Origin: Glaciecola sp. 33A
GTDB lineage: Bacteria > Pseudomonadota > Gammaproteobacteria > Enterobacterales > Alteromonadaceae
Reading direction: 5' to 3'
DNA length: 64,000 nt
Assembly: GCF_002836745.1 (NCBI RefSeq)
Contig: NZ_PJAR01000044.1
Span: forward strand, 1 to 64,000
The translations under genes and the position numbers were made by a program. Shown here in pieces: positions 1 to 9,139 of this stretch. How positions within the stretch are numbered: position 1 is the stretch's first letter; every line of letters starts with the position of its first letter. The notes below the pieces were generated by a model that saw nothing but the letters and a program-made list of their open reading frames with translations, was not told the origin of the DNA and searched no databases.

Positions 1-1
1 G

Positions 2-229
2 TTAAAAGATGTGTTATCAGAAATTTTAAACATAGACACCTCAAATTTTATGCATAGTACGAAGTTATTGGGAGAACTAAGCGAGCTGGACTCAATGTCC
101 ATTGTCTTAGTCTTAATAGAAATAGAAAAACGATTTTCATTGGAGATTGATATCGCAGACCTCGAAGCTAAACACTTTGAAACGTTTGGTAACTTAGCAT
201 CATTCATTAAAAACCCATTAACGGTATGA
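2..229 (+). CDS. acyl carrier protein (5' end cut by window edge)
   Basis: Small acidic helical protein of the acyl carrier family, which holds acyl groups on a 4'-phosphopantetheine arm. The attachment serine is in the LDSM motif, residue 28 if counted from the GTG at 11. In E. coli AcpP this serine is residue 36-37, so about eight N-terminal residues are missing. The frame is open to the first base, so the true start probably lies upstream of the window. The stop overlaps the next start (ATGA), which implies translational coupling to the acyltransferase. It is too divergent from AcpP to be the housekeeping fatty-acid carrier. A dedicated carrier for the ligase and acyltransferase beside it is more likely (inference). 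Confidence 0.8.
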   Translation, partial: LKDVLSEILNIDTSNFMHSTKLLGELSELDSMSIVLVLIEIEKRFSLEIDIADLEAKHFETFGNLASFIKNPLTV

Positions 230-1074
230 AAGGTTTAACCTTATCTCAACGAGTCGCCGCTAAGACGATATTAGTGATAATTTTCTTATTTAAGTTAAGA
301 AATAGAGCAGCAAGAAAGAAAATAGCGTTTGGCATTGCCCGACTAATCTTTGCTTTCTCACCAAAAACCAGAAAACGTTCGATCAATAATTTACGAATGG
401 CGATGCCGGATCAAAAAAGTGATGACAGAATACGATATTTAGCAGTCACTGCTTATCAGTATATCGTTTTTGGCGTTTTAGAAAATTTTTGGTTTGAAGA
501 TATTGAATACACGTTTGAGATGGATGCAGCAACAAAAGCCTTAATCACATCAGGTGGTCCTCTTAGCATCGCGACTATGCATCTTAGTTGCTACGAAGCG
601 GTTCCATTTGCCTTGCAAAAGCTAACAGGAAGAGTTACTACCCTTTCCAGGGTCCCAAAATTCGCTGCTGGCCTGCATAGTGTTTATGCCAAGAACGGTG
701 TCTGTTGTGTGGATAAATCTCAAGCGGGTGCGTTCTTATCTCTGCTGGGTAAAATCGGCTCAAATGGCGTTGTTTGTTTGCATTCGGACCACTTTGGAAG
801 TGACACAGACCTTGACTTCTTTCAGCAAAAAACTAGCGCTCCTGCTGGTTCAGCTATGTTATCCGCCTATGCAAAAACGCCATTGCTTATTGCTTACGCC
901 GTACTACAAAAAAATAATACTTATACAATACACATTGAAACGGTTTCTGAATTTCCCATAGGACAATCACCAAAAGCGTTTCAGTTCGCAATGCAAGCAA
1001 TATATCGACAGTTCGAAACTATCATCCTCCAATACCCAGAACAATGGTGCTGGTTTTACAAAAGATGGCGATAG
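226..1074 (+). CDS. LpxL/HtrB-family lysophospholipid acyltransferase-like protein
   Basis: 282 aa protein of the lipid A lauroyl/myristoyl acyltransferase family, which moves acyl chains from ACP or CoA to lipid acceptors at the inner membrane. The H-x4-E catalytic motif is His119...Glu124 (HLSCYE). The family C-terminal signature is present as PEQWCWFYKRW. Residues 10-25 form a hydrophobic anchor. It begins inside the ACP stop codon, so the two are one transcription unit. Because it is paired with a private ACP, ligase and decarboxylase, it may acylate a specialised lipid or amine instead of lipid A. That role is inference; the family call is secure. Confidence 0.8.
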   Translation: MKGLTLSQRVAAKTILVIIFLFKLRNRAARKKIAFGIARLIFAFSPKTRKRSINNLRMAMPDQKSDDRIRYLAVTAYQYIVFGVLENFWFEDIEYTFEMDAATKALITSGGPLSIATMHLSCYEAVPFALQKLTGRVTTLSRVPKFAAGLHSVYAKNGVCCVDKSQAGAFLSLLGKIGSNGVVCLHSDHFGSDTDLDFFQQKTSAPAGSAMLSAYAKTPLLIAYAVLQKNNTYTIHIETVSEFPIGQSPKAFQFAMQAIYRQFETIILQYPEQWCWFYKRWR

Positions 1075-1155
1075 AGTTGCATACCTTTTAAGGAGGCAGC
1101 AACTCAAATTTATTCAATTACACACTTACAACAGCATTAGTATATTAGGTTCTAA

Positions 1156-2757
1156 ATGATAAAAACAATTCATCAGCTGGTAAAAGTTCAAGCCGAGATA
1201 CGACCTTATTGCCCTGCAATAGGCGAGAAGAAACGATGGTTAACATATGCGCACTTAAATGAAGAAATAGAAACTCTCGCGCGTTCTTTCTTGTCGCTAG
1301 GTCTGAATCAATCAGAAAGAGTGGCTGTTTTCTTACCCAAATGCTTTGAAAGCGTGATCAGTATCTTTGCCACAAGCGCTGCTGGAGGAATATTTGTTCC
1401 TATCAACCCTGTGCTTAAATCACCGCAAGTAGGACATATTCTGTCTGATTGTTCAGCAACAATTCTTATAACCAGTAAGGCCCGATATGAAACCCTAAAG
1501 TCGGTTTTACCAGCAGCAATAAAATATATTGTGTTAACCGATGATACTGATGAATACGCCAGTTCCTCAACCGTTTTATCATGGTCCCAACTACACACAC
1601 TCGCATTGCGTGATAGTTCTCTTCCAGACATTCTAGAAAGTGATACCGCTGCAATATTCTATACATCAGGAAGTTCAGGTCCAGCTAAAGGCGTTACCTT
1701 AACTCAGCGTAATTTAATTCTTGGTGCGCAAAGTGTTGCTCAATACCTAGATAGTTCTTCATCTGATCGCTTGTTACTTGCGCTACCAATTAGTTTTGAC
1801 TATGGCTTTAGTCAATTGACTATTTCGTTTTTATCTGGCGGTAGCTGTTATTTATTTGACTATTTGTTTGCAGCAGAGTTGATTAGAGTCGTGCAACAAG
1901 AATTGATTACAGGGCTTGCTTTAGTGCCTACAGCGTGGAATCAACTTGCCAATTTGGAATGGCCTAAAGAAGCATCGCAAAATCTCCGATATATAACGAA
2001 CTCTGGCGGCTCCTTATCAGAAGAAACTTTAAAAAAGCTTGTAAGGGAAATGCCAAACGTTAAGCCCTTTTTGATGTATGGGTTAACCGAATCTTTCCGT
2101 TCTTGTTTTCTTCCGCCAGAACAAGCCTTGAAGCGTCCTAAGTCAATCGGTAAAGCAATACCAAATGCGAAAATTTTTATTATAAATGCCAATGGTGAAG
2201 AGTGTGAGCCCTATGAGCAAGGAGAGTTAGTTCATGCTGGACCTCTCGTAGCCCAAGGATATTGGGCGAACCAAGAAATGACTGACTACAGATTTAAACC
2301 AAGCCCAAATACAATCACTGAAGTACCTAGCGAGCAGTTATCCGTGTGGTCAGGTGATATTGTTACCAAAGACAAAGAAGGCTTCATGTATTTTGTTGGA
2401 CGTAATGACGACATGATCAAGACCACCGGGTATAGGGTGAGCCCGCAAGAAATTGAAAGCGTTATCGATAAACATGATTCGGTAGTAGATATCGTGGCAT
2501 TTGGCGTACCACACACACACTTAGGCCAGGGTATTGTTGCACTAATAGCCGTTAAACCTGGTTTGCAGGTTAACGATCTGTTGCTCTCTATTAGGCGTTT
2601 TTGCAGCCTACACTTACCTACTTATATGAGCCCACATTACATAGATTTTTGCGTAGAAATACCCAGAAATCCTAATGGCAAACATAACAAGACAGCACTG
2701 AAAGAAAAGTATCAAAATATTTTTCAGGAGATATCTTCTAAATTGGAATTACAGTAA
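1156..2757 (+). CDS. AMP-forming acyl-CoA/acyl-ACP ligase (ANL superfamily), exosortase A-associated type
   Basis: 533 aa adenylate-forming ligase that activates a carboxylic acid as acyl-AMP and transfers it to CoA or a carrier-protein thiol. Core motifs are in order: YTSGSSGPAKG phosphate loop near residue 169, YGLTES near 307, SGD plus the hinge GRNDDMIKTTGYRVSP, and the C-terminal catalytic lysine region NPNGKHNK near 508. The start is an ATG after an 81-nt gap with only a weak ribosome site. The stop TAA is followed directly by the ATG of the decarboxylase. The pairing with a PLP decarboxylase and an ACP matches the ligase/decarboxylase pair known from exosortase A (PEP-CTERM) regions, from memory of TIGR03098/TIGR03099. 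The substrate is unknown. Confidence 0.85.
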   Translation: MIKTIHQLVKVQAEIRPYCPAIGEKKRWLTYAHLNEEIETLARSFLSLGLNQSERVAVFLPKCFESVISIFATSAAGGIFVPINPVLKSPQVGHILSDCSATILITSKARYETLKSVLPAAIKYIVLTDDTDEYASSSTVLSWSQLHTLALRDSSLPDILESDTAAIFYTSGSSGPAKGVTLTQRNLILGAQSVAQYLDSSSSDRLLLALPISFDYGFSQLTISFLSGGSCYLFDYLFAAELIRVVQQELITGLALVPTAWNQLANLEWPKEASQNLRYITNSGGSLSEETLKKLVREMPNVKPFLMYGLTESFRSCFLPPEQALKRPKSIGKAIPNAKIFIINANGEECEPYEQGELVHAGPLVAQGYWANQEMTDYRFKPSPNTITEVPSEQLSVWSGDIVTKDKEGFMYFVGRNDDMIKTTGYRVSPQEIESVIDKHDSVVDIVAFGVPHTHLGQGIVALIAVKPGLQVNDLLLSIRRFCSLHLPTYMSPHYIDFCVEIPRNPNGKHNKTALKEKYQNIFQEISSKLELQ

Positions 2758-3963
2758 ATGTTATCAATCGATAAAAAACACAATCAACTTATTTTTGCCG
2801 GTAAAACGCCCAGTGAACTAGAGCATATAGCGGGTGGTACTCCCTGCTATATATATGATCGCAATAAAATTAAAAGCAATATTATAGCCCTAACAAACTT
2901 ACTACCGAAAAAGGTAAAGCTACATTATGCAATTAAAGCAAACCCGATGCCTAACTTGGTTGCGCATGCCGCTAATTATCTTGATGGCTTAGATGTAGCC
3001 TCTCATCAAGAGTTGCTAACTGCACTAAGTACAGGTATAGATCCTCGTAAGATCAGCATTGCAGGGCCAGGGAAAACGCAAAAAAGTCTGCTGGCAGCAA
3101 TTATTTCTGGTGCCGTTATAAACGTTGAATCAAAGACTGAATTGGTTCGGATCCAGCAAATGTGCACCTTACACAACAAAAAAGCAAACGTTGCATTCCG
3201 AATCAATCCTGATTTTGAACTTAAGGGAGCCGCCATGAAAATGTCTGGAGGCGCTAAACAATTTGGTATCGATGCTGAAGTATTTGCTGACGTTTTTTCG
3301 ACTATGAATGAGCAATCAATAAATTTCGTCGGATTTCATATTTTTAGTGGGTCTCAAAATTTATCAGTTGATTCACTATTGGAGTCTTACCGAAAATCAT
3401 TGGTATTAGCCTTTGAGTTATCTAAGCAAATCAATGTTATTCCCAAACAAATTAATATAGGCGGTGGAATTGGTATTAATTATCATAGTGGCCAAGTACC
3501 AGTGGATATTGAAAGTTTGTGCATGGGTTTACATAAAATAGTAGAGGAATTAGATAAAGAGTTAATGGATATAGAGATCCACTTAGAGTTAGGTCGTTTT
3601 TTAGTCGCAAATGCGGGTATGTATTTATGTAAAATAGTTGATATTAAAGAGTCAAGAGGTAAGACCTTCTGGGTATGTGACGGTGGAATGCATCATCATT
3701 TGGCTAACTCTGGTAACTTAGGGCAGGTATTTAGAAAAAATTATCCAGTTCTGCTGGCCAATTGCATAGAATCAAAAGTAACCCACGATGTCGATATTGT
3801 TGGTCCTTTATGTACTCCACTCGATATTATTGCATCGAATATATCCCTTCCGATTTCTGAAATAGGAGGTTACGTGGCCGTAATGTTATCAGGGGCTTAC
3901 GGCGCATCAGCAAGTCCCCAAGGATTTTTAAGTCAAGGAGAAGCATTGGAAGTGCTTCTCTAA
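2758..3963 (+). CDS. PLP-dependent decarboxylase, fold type III (exosortase A-associated type)
   Basis: 401 aa member of the diaminopimelate/ornithine decarboxylase family (alanine-racemase fold). The PLP lysine is Lys60 in YAIKANP. The phosphate-binding glycine loop is INIGGGIG. The dimer-interface active-site cysteine is Cys352 in GPLCTP, and the usual C-terminal glycine/tyrosine segment SGAYGASASP is present. It should release CO2 from an amino acid to give an amine. The start abuts the ligase stop with no gap. With ACP, acyltransferase and ligase upstream, a plausible product is an acylated amine or an amine-bearing lipid or polysaccharide part (inference). It is unlikely to be the housekeeping LysA because of this context. 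Confidence 0.85.
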   Translation: MLSIDKKHNQLIFAGKTPSELEHIAGGTPCYIYDRNKIKSNIIALTNLLPKKVKLHYAIKANPMPNLVAHAANYLDGLDVASHQELLTALSTGIDPRKISIAGPGKTQKSLLAAIISGAVINVESKTELVRIQQMCTLHNKKANVAFRINPDFELKGAAMKMSGGAKQFGIDAEVFADVFSTMNEQSINFVGFHIFSGSQNLSVDSLLESYRKSLVLAFELSKQINVIPKQINIGGGIGINYHSGQVPVDIESLCMGLHKIVEELDKELMDIEIHLELGRFLVANAGMYLCKIVDIKESRGKTFWVCDGGMHHHLANSGNLGQVFRKNYPVLLANCIESKVTHDVDIVGPLCTPLDIIASNISLPISEIGGYVAVMLSGAYGASASPQGFLSQGEALEVLL

Positions 3964-4117
3964 AGAGCGTAAAAGTAGTATTAGTCGTACGTGGATTAGT
4001 TTTACATTGCGGATGACAGAAAATAGTATGAGCAACAACAAAATGAAGGTATCAGTCTTTTCTGCGGTCGTTGTCAATATAAGGCAAGTAACATTAATAT
4101 AAAAAGAGGGTGATTAT

Positions 4118-4795
4118 ATGAATTTAAGAGTGCTTTTAGTTGAAGACAATATTGATTTAGCCAATAGTATTTTGGAGTTCTTTGCTCTCAAAAATATTAT
4201 ACATGACTTCGCTGGCAACGGTAATATTGGGCTTTCTTTAGCCAGTAGCAACGTTTATGACGTTTTGGTATTAGATGTGAATTTACCAGGTATCAATGGT
4301 TTAAAGGTTTGTTCGCAATTAAGACTGAAGGGAATTGATGTACCCGTGCTCATGTTAACAGCAAGAGATACTCTGTCTGACAAACTGGACGGGTTTGATT
4401 CTGGCGCTGATGATTACTTAGTAAAACCATTCGCGTTAAGCGAATTATTAGCCAGAATATACTCGTTATCAAAACGAAAAAGTGGGCTAAGTAAGTTTTT
4501 CAAAGTTGATGATCTGGAGATGAACATCCAAAAAAAGACCGTTTTTCGAGGCGGTATAAAATTAGAACTTACGCCTATTTGTTGGACGATTTTAGAAGTG
4601 TTAATGCGTAATTCACCGGACCTCGTTCCTAAAGAAGAATTGCTTTTTGCTATTTGGGGGGAAGAACAGCCAGATAGCGATAATTTAAAAGTTCATATTC
4701 ATAAGCTTCGACATGTTTTAGGGCCGGGGCCAACGCTTATTCAGACAATACGAGGGCATGGTTTTGCTATTAGAGAACAGAAACTGGAGTGTTAA
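4118..4795 (+). CDS. OmpR/PhoB-family response regulator
   Basis: 225 aa two-component regulator. The receiver domain (1-120) has the acidic pair Glu9/Asp10, phospho-acceptor Asp53 (LVLDVNLPG), Thr81 and Lys103 (LVKPF). A winged-helix DNA-binding domain follows (about 128-222, ending in the usual IRGHGFAI). An AAGAGGGTG ribosome site precedes the ATG. It overlaps the following kinase gene by 38 nt, so the two form a cognate pair. Target genes are not evident from the sequence. Confidence 0.93.
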   Translation: MNLRVLLVEDNIDLANSILEFFALKNIIHDFAGNGNIGLSLASSNVYDVLVLDVNLPGINGLKVCSQLRLKGIDVPVLMLTARDTLSDKLDGFDSGADDYLVKPFALSELLARIYSLSKRKSGLSKFFKVDDLEMNIQKKTVFRGGIKLELTPICWTILEVLMRNSPDLVPKEELLFAIWGEEQPDSDNLKVHIHKLRHVLGPGPTLIQTIRGHGFAIREQKLEC

Positions 4796-6035
4796 AAATT
4801 ACGTTTTATCCGTAAGCATAATAATCATTTCGATATTATTGGCTTTTTTTGTTTGGAAAGGGGCTACAATTTTTGATAAAGGCACCGATATTCCAATCAT
4901 CTATATTATGGATTCAATGTCTGAAAATTATCTGGCTGAATATCAGTTGGACCGCGCTAGTCCACTGCCCAAAGATGCAGATTTTTTGTTTTATACTGAG
5001 GCCGAAAAAATGCCTCAAGACTTAGCTTTGTATATAAGCAAAGATACTTCATGGACGGGTTTTAGGTCTATTAAGTTATCCGAACGGATTTATTTAATTG
5101 GTCGAAAAAAGCTAAACGTGGATGATTTTCTGACAATCGCTTATCTTAAAACTGATGATTCAGAACTGTCAATGTCAGTCAATTCCTATTTGAATGAGGC
5201 TTTTGAACCCATTTTATGGGCGGTCATTGTCACGTTTGTTTTATCTATTTTCATGATTGTCTATATGACGTTAAAATTCATTCGCCCTCTTAGAGATCTA
5301 AACGAATGGACAGCACAATTAAACGAAAATAATAAGATTATAAATATTCCTAATTTTAAATTTGAAGAGCTCAATGAACTTGCCAGCACATTAGCAGTGT
5401 CATTGAATGAAAATTTACGATTGATTGAAAAAGATAAGTTTTTTCTCAGAGCGGCTAGTCATGAATTACGAACACCAATATCTGTTTCCTCAGTGAATAT
5501 TGAGCTAATGAACATGTATTTAGAAGTTCAACATGTTTCTCCAAAACTCACTGTACCACTTTTAAGAATAGAAAATGCAGTGAAGGACATGCAGCAGCTC
5601 TCAGAAACACTTCTGTGGTTAGATCACGATGGAGGCTCATCCATTGAAACAACGCAGTTTGATTTAAAGTCGACCATACACTCAATTGTCTCTGATAGTC
5701 GTTATCTATTGACCAATAAAAATGTTGATATCGCGATCAATTGTGTCAATGCCAACATCACCTGCAACTTTCCCTCATTCAAGATAGTTTTGGGCAATAT
5801 CGTACGAAATGCCATGCAGTACACAAACAATGGTCGAATTGAAATTAATTTGGATGAACGAGTGGCACTTATAAAAAATGTAGATGCTAATGAAACTCCG
5901 ATTAGTGTGGATAATTCCGACTATGGTTATGGCTTAGGTTTAATACTGGTTGAAAAAATTTGTAATAAAGGAAGCTGGAAATACTCAACACGCAACATTG
6001 TTGGCGGCAGGGAAGTTCAAATATTGTTTAAGTAA
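4758..6035 (+). CDS. membrane sensor histidine kinase
   Basis: 425 aa kinase with a first membrane segment at about 15-33, a periplasmic loop of about 115 aa and a second membrane segment at about 152-175, followed by a HAMP-like stretch. The phospho-acceptor is His235 in ASHELRTP. The N box is NIVRNAMQY. The nucleotide-binding end is unusual: the normal DxGxG lid (G1) appears replaced by NVDANETP, although a GYGLGL G2-like box remains. The reading frame starts inside the upstream regulator gene. ATG 4758 lies very close to GAGGG; TTG 4764 has better spacing, so the exact start is uncertain. It partners the regulator just upstream. Confidence 0.88.
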   Translation: MVLLLENRNWSVKNYVLSVSIIIISILLAFFVWKGATIFDKGTDIPIIYIMDSMSENYLAEYQLDRASPLPKDADFLFYTEAEKMPQDLALYISKDTSWTGFRSIKLSERIYLIGRKKLNVDDFLTIAYLKTDDSELSMSVNSYLNEAFEPILWAVIVTFVLSIFMIVYMTLKFIRPLRDLNEWTAQLNENNKIINIPNFKFEELNELASTLAVSLNENLRLIEKDKFFLRAASHELRTPISVSSVNIELMNMYLEVQHVSPKLTVPLLRIENAVKDMQQLSETLLWLDHDGGSSIETTQFDLKSTIHSIVSDSRYLLTNKNVDIAINCVNANITCNFPSFKIVLGNIVRNAMQYTNNGRIEINLDERVALIKNVDANETPISVDNSDYGYGLGLILVEKICNKGSWKYSTRNIVGGREVQILFK

Positions 6036-6042
6036 AATGTCA

Positions 6043-6060
6043 GGTCGAAGAAATTCGACC
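6043..6060 (+). other. hairpin after the histidine kinase gene
   Basis: GGTCGAA-gaaa-TTCGACC, a perfect 7-bp stem with a GAAA tetraloop, 8 nt after the kinase stop. There is no T tract, so it may stabilise the mRNA 3' end instead of acting as a standard intrinsic terminator. Confidence 0.4.
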
Positions 6061-6152
6061 AACGTATTCGGTCATGATTATAAGTGCGACATTGAAGATA
6101 AAGGTAATAATAATCAACATTACGTTTCGGTATTGCATGATTATTTTAGTCA

Positions 6153-6977
6153 TTACATTTTATGTTTTATAGTAAATAGCCCATTACTATTAGCTATTTG
6201 GAGTTCAAAAATATAGGGGATATCGTTTTCATCGACCGCAAACCAGATATTAAGAGGTGGCTTGGTTTCTGAAGTTAGGGCGTAGTGTTTTGTTGATACT
6301 TCATTGCCGCCTAAAGTCTTCATTTTAAGCCCTAGGTCTTCAGTTTTCATTTGAGTAATTGACGTTGTTTCAATATCTAATAAGCGTATTTCGGCGGGTA
6401 ACGTTTGTCGATGAATTGACCAGTATTTTGGTAAGTTGGCTAACGTGGTGTGATGCGATTTTTTAGGCAATCGTAAACTTATTGGTGCCGCTTTTGTATC
6501 GGCGAACAGAAGTTGAGAAAGTCCGAGAACTTCGCCTGCCTGGGGGATGAAATTATCTAAGACTGCAATGGAAAAACCAAGCAGTTCACTCTCTTCCTTT
6601 TCTGCGAAATTTTTTATTTCTGAAAAACTCATCCAAAGATCGGCACCAGAGTTATCTATTTTTGACCAGTAGGCTTTTGTTTGATCAAAGGTCTTTTTAT
6701 CTGCGCTAACAAGATTATTTTCACGCGAATACAATTCATTTGCTGTTGATTTGAGGTTTATTTCATCCCAGTTACTGCTTTTTTTAATCGTTGTGCTCTC
6801 TAAAATTTGATACCCACCTTTTGGTTTTTTTATGATTTGAACCTGCATATCTCCGATGTCATCGCCTTCAGCAAAAATATCGTAGCTAAATGTGGCGTGC
6901 ACTTTGTCCGCCGCTTGTAGTCCTTGGATTGATGTGGTGGCAATAAGCATTGCAGCTAAAATGGGTGTTCTGAGCAT
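6153..6977 (-). CDS. secreted/periplasmic protein of unknown function (DUF3108/DUF6134-like)
   Basis: The start is set at the ATG at 6977, preceded by AGGA with good spacing. This gives 274 aa with a clean signal peptide (MLRTPILAAMLIATTSIQGLQAADK); an upstream in-frame start would add 12 residues before the signal. The mature protein is rich in beta strands, beginning VHATFSYDIFAEGDDIG, and resembles periplasmic proteins in which a substrate-like beta barrel measures or processes envelope material. There are no catalytic motifs. It sits convergent to the two-component system and shares strand with the DUF418 gene upstream (75 nt gap). Function unknown. Confidence 0.6.
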   Translation of the reverse strand: MLRTPILAAMLIATTSIQGLQAADKVHATFSYDIFAEGDDIGDMQVQIIKKPKGGYQILESTTIKKSSNWDEINLKSTANELYSRENNLVSADKKTFDQTKAYWSKIDNSGADLWMSFSEIKNFAEKEESELLGFSIAVLDNFIPQAGEVLGLSQLLFADTKAAPISLRLPKKSHHTTLANLPKYWSIHRQTLPAEIRLLDIETTSITQMKTEDLGLKMKTLGGNEVSTKHYALTSETKPPLNIWFAVDENDIPYIFELQIANSNGLFTIKHKM

Positions 6978-7088
6978 TATTTTTTCCTGTTTGAGTATAA
7001 TGTCCCTATTCAAAACGAATAGGGATGGGTTAAATTATGATGGTTTTTTTTATTGCGCCTACATTACAGATGAAGATTGCTATCACGG

Positions 7089-8168
7089 CTATTTTACCAT
7101 TTTTCGAAACACCCACTCTAATGGACCAACATCAAAAAATCTAAGCCATACAACACTGAAAGCTATACACCCCGAACAAAATATTAATGCGCTGAGTAGA
7201 GAAAAATCGATACTTTGGTTTTCTAAGCGTCCAATAGACTCGAGGAAACCCATGCCAACGATGATGTGTGCAAGATATAAGGTAAGAGACAGTTGCCCTG
7301 TTCGATAAAGATACTGGGTGATCTTTCGTCCAGAGAATCGTTCTGATAAATATAGACATGCTATGAGAACTAAAACGGCAGAGCTGCCAGCAGAAATAAT
7401 ATATTGGGGCAACGGAGGAATCATGGATGTGGAAAAAAGGAATGTGATTTCTTCAGCCGTCATTGCTAATCCGCTAGAGTCGTCGAGCATGTTTCGTAAG
7501 TAATAAAAACTACATTCAGTGATAACTAAAGTAATCAGAGCGCCTAAAAACAACTTTTTTCTTATTAACTTTAGGCAAAGGTCTTGTCTACCCAGCCACA
7601 TACCAAAAGTCATGAAAGCGGCCCATGGAAAGACAGGGTGAAAACCGTTAAAAAATATGTGCCTAATCATTCCATCAACTGACCAAAAGTTATTATACGT
7701 TAATGTTGCCCAATTCCAGTTCTGTTCAAAATTAAACAGCAGCATCAACACTGGAAAAATCAACATGATAATTATCGATATCCACAATAAGGACTTCTCT
7801 CGAACCATAAAAATAGCGGCTGCAAGTAAGAAATAAAATCCGTAAAAATGAAGAATGTCGGCGGCCCATATTGGCGTAAATATGAGGCCCATGACCACAA
7901 GTAATAAGCCGCGTTTCGCCACTGAGATACGAGTTTTTAATACCAATGTTTTATCAACTGAATTTCTTGCTTTCGCGGTTAAAAAAGTGATACCAACACC
8001 TGCAAGCATCACAAATAAAGCAGATGCACGCCCTTCAAGCAGGGTTGCAAAATTTATCAACAATGCATGACCCGTTTCAGCACTCATTGCGACTTTAAAG
8101 TTAACAATAACCATGCCGAATAACGCTAAAGCTCTTGCGAGATCATATCCTGCTACTCGTTGCTTCAT
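7089..8168 (-). CDS. DUF418-family (YeiB-like) integral membrane protein
   Basis: 359 aa with about eight to ten hydrophobic helices. The N-terminal RVAGYDLARALALFGMVIVNF is the usual start of this family, which is distantly related to membrane acyltransferases. The C-terminal DUF418 signature is FFDVGPLEWVFRKM. An AGAGGT ribosome site lies 6 nt before the ATG. Members are often called putative transporters or O-acyltransferase-like proteins, but the substrate is unknown. It may be co-transcribed with the periplasmic protein that follows it on the same strand. Confidence 0.8.
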   Translation of the reverse strand: MKQRVAGYDLARALALFGMVIVNFKVAMSAETGHALLINFATLLEGRASALFVMLAGVGITFLTAKARNSVDKTLVLKTRISVAKRGLLLVVMGLIFTPIWAADILHFYGFYFLLAAAIFMVREKSLLWISIIIMLIFPVLMLLFNFEQNWNWATLTYNNFWSVDGMIRHIFFNGFHPVFPWAAFMTFGMWLGRQDLCLKLIRKKLFLGALITLVITECSFYYLRNMLDDSSGLAMTAEEITFLFSTSMIPPLPQYIISAGSSAVLVLIACLYLSERFSGRKITQYLYRTGQLSLTLYLAHIIVGMGFLESIGRLENQSIDFSLLSALIFCSGCIAFSVVWLRFFDVGPLEWVFRKMVK

Positions 8169-8692
8169 CGAAATACCTCTTAAACATAAAATCTATTAAT
8201 AGGGATAATAAATTAACTAGCTAACTAATCTTTGGATGAGATAGAAAGTGCCTAACGAATTTGAAATTCTAAAGATGAAGAATAACTTCAATGCAAGCAT
8301 GTTATATCGAGCCAAGTTAACAATCGGTTAATTGGGTCTACAATTTTTACTGTAAGAAGAGTGAATTCCAGCGATGCTCGCAAACAGCATTTTAGTGTTA
8401 ACCGATTATTAATGTGCTTCGACTTACTCTCGCTTTGGTATTAGCGACAACACGACTGTCCGATAAATTAGCTGACTTCCGGTAAAACAAGGCATCCGCA
8501 ATGTTCGTTCTACTCTCTAGATTACTAATTGCGACTATTTTTATTAAGCTACACGATATTAGCGAGTATAGAAAACCAGCAACGACAAAGGTTGATATCT
8601 TGTAATTTTGTACTACAGTTAAATGGACAATTAATATGGCAAAAAAAATTTGATTATAAGAGCAGAGAAAAATACAACTTAAGGGAGGAAAT
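8169..8692. other. 524-nt intergenic region between divergent genes
   Basis: No credible gene. It must hold the promoters of the divergent DUF418 gene and the winged-helix gene. A pair of inverted words, AATCGGTTAA (8322-8331) and TTAACCGATT (8398-8407), lies 66 nt apart and could be a looped operator, but this is weak. A reading frame from 8529 runs into the next gene out of frame and shows no protein-like features. Confidence 0.4.
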
Positions 8693-9139
8693 ATGTTCAG
8701 TTCTGGCCGGACGGCAGAATCTAAGAAGGAGAGTAAAAATAAGGTTACCGAACCTCATCAAATTGGTGAACGCACCATAGCAGACAATTTCTGTTCTACG
8801 TATTGTATTTTATGTTCAAAGCAAGTACATCCTATCTATATAGACACAGATGTGTTTATTGAACGATACGCTATAACAATACGAGGGAGTAAATACAGAA
8901 TATCTAATCCTACGTTCAGAATTCTATGTGCTTTCAACGAGCACAAAGGAAAGACACTCAGTAGAGCGTTCTTATTAGTATATGGTTGGGGAATAGATAA
9001 TAAAGTTAACAATAATGTCACTGTGGCGATTTCTGAATTACGCGCTTTATTGAAAAACAAGTCTAACTTAGAAATAATCACAATCCATGGAAAGGGATAT
9101 CAGCTGTTTAATCAAAACAAAAGTATATTTAAGGGATAA
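8693..9139 (+). CDS. stand-alone OmpR-type winged-helix DNA-binding protein
   Basis: 148 aa. Residues about 50-145 form a Trans_reg_C winged helix (FRILCAFNEHKGKTLSR... to IITIHGKGYQLF), as in OmpR or CadC. The first 45 residues are polar, with Cys-x2-Cys spacing (YCILCSK), and there is no receiver domain. A very strong AAGGGAGGAAAT ribosome site precedes the ATG. Unlike CadC/ToxR there is no membrane helix, so it is an orphan cytoplasmic regulator or a fragment of a longer one. Target unknown. Confidence 0.75.
   Translation: MFSSGRTAESKKESKNKVTEPHQIGERTIADNFCSTYCILCSKQVHPIYIDTDVFIERYAITIRGSKYRISNPTFRILCAFNEHKGKTLSRAFLLVYGWGIDNKVNNNVTVAISELRALLKNKSNLEIITIHGKGYQLFNQNKSIFKG

Noticed and set aside
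1074-1105. GAGTTGC/GCAACTC inverted repeat around AAGGAGG after the acyltransferase gene
   Set aside because: The loop is 18 nt, there is no start codon properly spaced from the AAGGAGG and no T run; role unclear and possibly chance.
4028-4102. 24-codon frame (MSNNKMKVSVFSAVV...) before the response regulator
   Set aside because: No clear ribosome site and no similarity to anything recognised; likely leader DNA of the two-component operon.
5950-6216. 88-codon frame over the end of the kinase gene
   Set aside because: Out-of-frame shadow of the kinase C-terminus running into the convergent gene.
8322-8407. AATCGGTTAA ... TTAACCGATT inverted words
   Set aside because: 66 nt apart in AT-rich DNA; plausible by chance, kept only as a note in the intergenic entry.
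8529-8780. 83-codon open frame overlapping the winged-helix gene start
   Set aside because: No ribosome site, no family-like features, and it overlaps a gene with a very strong ribosome site and a clear domain.
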